A stretch of 64,000 nucleotides of DNA from Motacilla alba alba (Eukaryota; Chordata; Aves; Passeriformes; Motacillidae), in contig NC_052018.1 of assembly GCF_015832195.1 (NCBI RefSeq), positions 113,121,966 to 113,185,965 on the forward strand, read 5' to 3'. The position numbers and the translations under genes are program-made. Shown piece after piece: positions 46,344 through 64,000 of the stretch (the stretch's first letter is position 1; each line of letters begins with the position of its first letter). The notes beneath the pieces are model-generated. The model saw only the letters and a program-made list of their open reading frames with translations, did not search any database and was not told where the DNA came from.

Positions 46344-46430
46344 ATGGGGTTTTTTGGGGGGGGGTGTTTTTGTTTTGTTTTTGTTTGTTTGTTTGTTTTT
46401 TGGGGTTTTTTTTGGTTTTTTGCTGGGTTG
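46344..46430. repeat. G/T-rich low-complexity tract
   Basis: A GGGG run, a nine-G run and GTTT repeats follow each other with almost no A or C. The complement gives a false Lys/Gln/Asn-rich peptide. Confidence 0.75.
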
Positions 46431-46620
46431 TTATTTGTCACCTCTGCTGCTTTTATTTGTTTTCAATTCGTGGTGTTTTGTTCTTCTGGAGTGCTGCTTC
46501 TCTCTAGCTCAGATTGGATTAAGAGATCAGAATATCTGAATAGTTCTTCTAAGAATTTTCACTATTTATGGAAATACCTTCTGCTCCTGTATCATTTAGG
46601 CTTCACTGGAAACCCCGTCT

Positions 46621-46735
46621 GTAATGGTGCTAAGAATGCCAGGTTGTGGGTTCAGTCTCTGTATGGGCCATTCTCTTGAGAGTTGGACTCAAAGATCCTT
46701 GTGGGTCCCTTCCAACTCAGAATATCCTGGGATTA
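46621..46735 (+). mobile_element. tRNA-Ile-derived SINE with CR1-like tail (TguSINE1 type)
   Basis: Bases 46624-46670 resemble the 3' two thirds of a tRNA-Ile gene: ATGGTGCTAAGAATGCCAGG, then a B-box-like GGGTTCAGTCTC and GTATGGGCCA. A CR1-type tail follows directly: GTTGGACTCAAAGATCC, then CCCTTCCAACTCAGAATATC. A tRNA-Ile head on a CR1 tail is the design of TguSINE1, described from zebra finch. The A box is missing, so this copy is 5' truncated. The family name is from memory. Confidence 0.75.
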
Positions 46736-47295
46736 TACCAGCAACTCCCTGCATAAAATTCTTAGCAGGCCTGAGGTGGGGAGGGTGCTAATCACCTTAC
46801 CCAAATCTGTTTCTCAGCCTCAGTGATGCAATGGGGCTTAAATCAGAGGATTTCACACTTTTCCTCTTTTCTGAATAATATTTTTTCTCCTTCCCCAAAC
46901 TGGAACTTTTATTAATGCTTCCTTTTGTGTGTGTGTGTCCGTGTGTCCCCTTTGCCTTTGACAAGTACTGTATTTGTGACCCTGCTGGCAAAACCAGCCC
47001 CCATTACCCAGCTGAGGACTGGGTATTTTCCATGCCCCATGCCAGTCCATTCCACTCTCCAGGTGGGTCACTGCAGCTCCAGGGGACCGTAAAAGGTGAT
47101 TTGTTTAGAGATCAGATGATAACAGGCTGAGCTGTGGCTTGGGCTGTGTGAGCCACAGGGAGAGGGAGGGAGGGGAAGCAGGAATTCCTCTGAGAGGAGG
47201 TGCAGGTCACATCCACGCCCCCTGCCTGGCAGGAGAGATGGGAAATGTTGGGAGCAGTGCAGCTGAGTGCTGGCTTAGCCAGCAGCTTGAGCTGA

Positions 47296-48704
<1,409 letters not shown>

Positions 48705-48800
48705 AACAGCTTGATGCTCTGAAGAAGATGATGGAGGCTGGGGAAACTACTGCTCCTGTAAATATCCTGGAGGATGATAATGAAGAGGAGATAGAAAGTG
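48705..48800 (+). CDS. PLCB4: PLCB4 coding exon 16 (residues 472-504, acidic linker)
   Basis: A 96-nt exon, acceptor GTTAACAG and donor GTGAGG. It encodes [20 protein letters not shown] and then [12 protein letters not shown]. The acidic run is the start of the X-Y linker, which in PLC-beta enzymes covers the active site and is pushed away at the negatively charged membrane. Its last base is the first base of an Ala codon, compatible both with exon 17 and with the candidate alternative exon at 49428. Confidence 0.96.
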
Positions 48801-49883
48801 GTGAGGATTTCCTGGGGAAGGCTCTCAGGCCTTGCCTGTGGCAGATCCCTGGGCTGGGTGCTCCTTTCCCTCGTGCCTGTGCTCTGTGGCAGCAGCAGCA
48901 GCAGCTCTGGGCTCAGTGCAGAGCCATCTGTACAGACCCCAGCCTTGCCGCCTCACCCCAGACAGTTCTACCTTCCACTTACTGGTCAGAAGCTGTGTCA
49001 GAGCACCAACCAAATCAGATTTTCATTCTGTCTGGGAGAGAGAGACTGAGAAGTTGTGTTCTTTGCTTTGAAAACACATATTGTCACTGTGTTTAACACT
49101 TGGGTCAGCATCAGAGGGGATCATTGCATTATACTGTATAAGGATAAAATGAGGGGAAGGATTTTTCTTGCCAAACCTCAGTTATCCTCAGTGTAAATGT
49201 ACAGCTCTGAGCCAGTGATGCAGCCAGCAGAGAAGAATTCATGTATTTGGGTGTGATCCACCCTGTGTGTTTTAAATGTGCACCTTCAGAAGGTGTAAAT
49301 CACCCCCCACCTGCCAGTGTCTGAACCCAGGGACTGGCCTGTGCCCTGTGTCACAGGAATGTCCCAGATTTAGCTTACCACCTCCTCATCATTTATTTTA
49401 CTTTTTTTTTTTCTCTTTACATTTTAGCTTTGAGTACTGTAGATTCTAATGGAAAATCACCTTAAAAGCAAATGAGAACAATTCCCTGTAGTGGGGGCAC
49501 ACAAGGAGCCTGACATTGCACTCAAGAAGCCTGGCCACTGGCACCTTCTTAGATCTTTATTTGAAGAACTCTGTCATCACTTCTTGTTATTTCCCAAGGC
49601 TATTGGCTTTTTTTTTTTACACCTTTGCTAGGCAAAATACTGATTACTTCAAAAATACAGCAAATGAAATTTCTCTTACTAACCATCTCAGGCCTCAGCT
49701 GTCATTTACTGCACTTGGAAACAGTTGACTAACTCTTAGAAATCTAATACCCTGGATTTTATTCCTGTTTTTGAAAAACGCCAAACACAAACCTGTGAAT
49801 TCAACTGTCATTTGTTTCATACCTTGCAAAGAAAACAGCAGCTGCTGTGGTTTTTGCACTGATCCTTTTTGTTTTCTGTGCAG
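48801..49883 (+). other. PLCB4 intron 16
   Basis: GT-AG intron of 1.1 kb. It holds a strong internal acceptor at 49427 that opens a short in-frame sequence (listed separately). Confidence 0.8.
49428..49488 (+). other. Candidate poison or alternative exon in intron 16
   Basis: A long T-rich tract (about 49396-49425) ends in ATTTTAG. Joined to exon 16 it continues in frame as ALSTVDSNGKSP and then a TAA stop at 49463-49465. A possible but poor donor follows at 49489. If used, the transcript would end the protein inside the X-Y linker, or be degraded. There is no AATAAA close downstream, so a terminal exon is less likely than a poison exon. It may also be an unused cryptic site. Confidence 0.3.
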
Positions 49884-49984
49884 CTGACCAGGAAGAGGAA
49901 GCTCATCCTGAGTACAAGTTTGGAAGTGACCTTACTGTAGATGATTACAGTCAAAAAGAAGCTGTTGCCATCAGTGTCAAAAAG
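49884..49984 (+). CDS. PLCB4: PLCB4 coding exon 17 (residues 504-537, X-Y linker)
   Basis: A 101-nt exon, acceptor CTGTGCAG and donor GTGGGA. It encodes [20 protein letters not shown] followed by [14 protein letters not shown]. This is the variable part of the linker, as expected for a disordered segment. It ends in phase 0, so it can join either exon 18 or exon 19. Confidence 0.96.
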
Positions 49985-51648
49985 GTGGGATTGCTTCTTT
50001 CCTATATATTGTTATGAAAACTTTCCATGGAGGTTGCTGCAAAAGGCACTCTGCTTTGTGGAGACATCAGAGCACTTGTCCCTAGATTCAAACCTGAGAT
50101 CTTCACCCGGTGCCCCTTTCCTCCAGGCTCATGAGTGCACAAAGCTTTGTAGCCAAAAACACTCTCGTTCAGGTAGGATATACAGAGTCAGTATGTAGGG
50201 AGCAGTGTATGGCTGGAGGATTCCATCAGAAATACTAATTACAGGCAGCAAACAGTTTCCTGCTCAGCCTCTGGTGTTCCACTTTGTGTCTTAGGTGCAG
50301 GATCCTAATAAGAGGGGGACATGAGCTTCCTTGCTCAGCAGTATTTTGGCAGGGCTGCACTCTGTGTCTTCGCTGCAGGGCTTTCCTGCATCGTGTCCCA
50401 TGGTGAGCCCTAGGCTGGTTCTCTCTCCCACCCGCAGCAGTGAGGGCAAGGCAGGACAGTCATTCCCAGTGGGTGCTGTGGCAGGGGGCTCTGTCAGGCA
50501 GCCAGTGGCAGGCAGGGAGAAGGTTCTCTTTATTCCACTCATACCTGAGCATTGCAGTTATCAGTAACTTGAACAGTAGTTGGTGGTTATTAGATACAGG
50601 GTGTTGGAATTCAGAACTGAGCTGCTCTGGCCCTGGAGGCATTAGTGCTGCTTGCTACACAGAAGAGCCCACATGTGAGGGCTAAGGTACCTTAGCAGAT
50701 CATGTTCCCCTGCCACTCCAGTGTTTTGGCCACTTCTTCCCTCCTCTTTGGTTTCCTTTGGATCTTGCTCCAGACAGAAGTGTAGCAGTGGAAAATAGCA
50801 GTGTGTGTGCAGCAGTACCCGAGCCATCAGACCTGCCTTCTGGGTATCTCTTCAGCCATCAGCTTTGCTTCCTCAGGACTTTGATGGATCCTCCCACTGA
50901 AGTATCATTTCACTTCTTTGCATTTCCTAAGTCACCGGTCCTTAACTACCTGAATGTTTTGGGGTGTTTTGGTTGGATGGGTTTTTTTGTTGTTGTTGTT
51001 ACTGTTTTGAGGATTTTTGTTTGTTTCCAGGTAGTTGCTCATCCTCAGCACATGTCTTTGGGTAACTTCTCTGCTTTTTGGCTGATCAGTGACTTGATCT
51101 TTATTCTGCAGGAATGCACATTCAGAGAGAGCCAAGACAGTATTTATCTGAGAGTCTCAGTACTGGTAGCTTTTAATTGAAGGCAGGCACCAGGCTGCAT
51201 TGCAAATAACATCTTGGGACAGGCCTTCTCCAATGTGGACATTTCAAGCACAGTTTACAGCACTCTTTACCCTCAGTTTTCAGAGCCTGGCAGTTTGCAC
51301 ATCCAGATCAGATGATCTTTATTGTGGTATCTTTGTCTGGGTGTGTTTTTCTTTCATTCTTCTCTGAAGCTTCCTGTCCCCAGCCTCTAGTGATAGCTCT
51401 GGTTTAGGCTTAACTGTCTGGCATCCTTCATCCTGTTCCCATGGCTGAGTTTCAGATCTTGTGTACCCAAATTTGGAACAGACTACAAATTTTTGAAAGT
51501 GTATGGAACAGATGAGCCTTGCAGCAAGGTGGGAAAGGGTTTACTTTTTGCTAAATGCATTCGTTTTTTGAGGATTTTTTCCTCCTTACTGTGAGTGTGT
51601 CCTATTGCTTTTTCTTTGGGTAATGTGTATATATTTTTTTTCCCTTAG
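49985..51648 (+). other. PLCB4 intron 17
   Basis: GT-AG intron of 1.7 kb; short G/T-rich runs near 50950-51030, nothing else seen. Confidence 0.8.
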
Positions 51649-51684
51649 GCTGTTGAAGATTCTGAGCAAGAAAACAATAAAAAG
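51649..51684 (+). CDS. PLCB4: PLCB4 alternative 36-nt exon 18 (12-residue linker insert)
   Basis: A 12-codon exon, phase 0 on both sides, encodes AVEDSEQENNKK. It has a T-rich tract and acceptor CCCTTAG, and donor GTGACA. Mammalian PLCB4 isoforms carry a similarly placed 12-residue insert ending ENNKK between VKK and GLVTVEDEQ, as I remember them, so this is very likely an alternatively included exon. It lengthens the acidic X-Y linker without changing the frame. Residue numbers for later exons are given without it. Confidence 0.82.
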
Positions 51685-56841
<5,157 letters not shown>

Positions 56842-56893
56842 ATTTAGCAATGCAGTTGAACCAAGGGAAATTTGAGTACAATGGATCGTGCGG
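56842..56893 (+). CDS. PLCB4: PLCB4 coding exon 22 (residues 655-672)
   Basis: A 52-nt exon, acceptor CTTGGCAG and donor GTGAGT. It encodes DLAMQLNQGKFEYNGSC near the end of the Y box. Both flanking codons (Asp655 and Gly672) are split by introns. The intron that follows carries the decayed coding relic. Confidence 0.96.
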
Positions 56894-63774
<6,881 letters not shown>

Positions 63775-63979
63775 GTTATCCTGCCTGACCTTGCTGTCCT
63801 GAGAATAGCAGTGTATGATGACAACAATAAGCTGATTGGCCAGAGGATCCTGCCCCTGGATGGGCTGCAGGCAGGTTACAGACACATTTCCCTGCGCAAC
63901 GAGGGCAACAAACCCCTCTCTCTTCCAACTGTTTTCTGCAACATTGTGCTCAAAACCTACGTGCCTGATGGGTTTGGAG
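63775..63979 (+). CDS. PLCB4: PLCB4 coding exon 25 (residues 762-830, end of C2 domain)
   Basis: A 205-nt exon, acceptor TTTCCAG and donor GTGAGA at 63980. It encodes [20 protein letters not shown] and [20 protein letters not shown], then TYVPDGFG, the last strands of C2. It ends after one base of the next codon. The remaining exons, for the linker to and including the C-terminal coiled coil, are outside the window. Confidence 0.97.
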
Positions 63980-64000
63980 GTGAGATCAGCCTTTGTCTCT

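Noticed and set aside
46049..46441. 130-codon - strand open frame rich in Lys, Gln and Asn
   Set aside because: Reads through the complement of a G/T-rich low-complexity tract.
46621..46670. tRNA-Ile gene
   Set aside because: Only the 3' two thirds are present, the A box is missing and a CR1-type tail follows; it is a SINE.
48888..48905. AGC trinucleotide expansion
   Set aside because: Only about five units; ordinary short microsatellite.

Overview
The window is vertebrate nuclear DNA, most likely from a songbird or other passerine. Three pieces of CR1 LINE 3' end carry the avian-type ATTCTGTG octamer tail. One short element joins a tRNA-Ile-like segment to a CR1-like tail, which is how I remember the passerine family TguSINE1. 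The genus and species cannot be read from the sequence.

The only gene I can support is PLCB4 (phospholipase C beta-4) on the + strand. I placed 25 coding exons by joining splice sites that keep the reading frame and reproduce the known protein order. They run from the start codon at 15977 to a donor at 63979/63980 and encode about 829 residues, or about 841 with an alternative 36-nt exon. The PH domain (exons 1-5), EF-hand region (6-11), catalytic X box (11-15), acidic X-Y linker (15-18), Y box (19-23) and C2 domain (23-25) are all present. The catalytic residues His328 and His375 and the calcium ligands Asn329, Glu358, Asp360 and Glu409 are intact. The C-terminal coiled-coil and G alpha q-binding region, about 340 residues, lies beyond the right edge.

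Bases 1-15959 lie upstream of the start-codon exon. They are 5' UTR-intron or intergenic DNA; no coding exon or CpG-rich promoter is recognisable. They hold a TATA-containing, LTR-like composite (about 11.05-11.87 kb) and a 51-bp minisatellite (14.64-15.08 kb). The introns hold a 91-bp minisatellite (28.36-29.06 kb), CR1 pieces at 23.6, 45.6 and 48.3 kb, the SINE at 46.6 kb and several simple repeats.

Four items deserve a second look. Intron 22 carries about 1.5 kb of unrecognised, decayed protein-like sequence (57.0-58.6 kb). Intron 20 is largely a tandem duplication that copied the last 30 coding bases of exon 20 with its donor site. Intron 16 has a strong splice acceptor that opens a 12-residue frame ending in a stop (candidate poison exon). 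The 36-nt exon at 51649 adds 12 residues to the autoinhibitory linker. I found no previously undescribed biological system that I would defend; the intron 22 relic is the best candidate for something uncatalogued.
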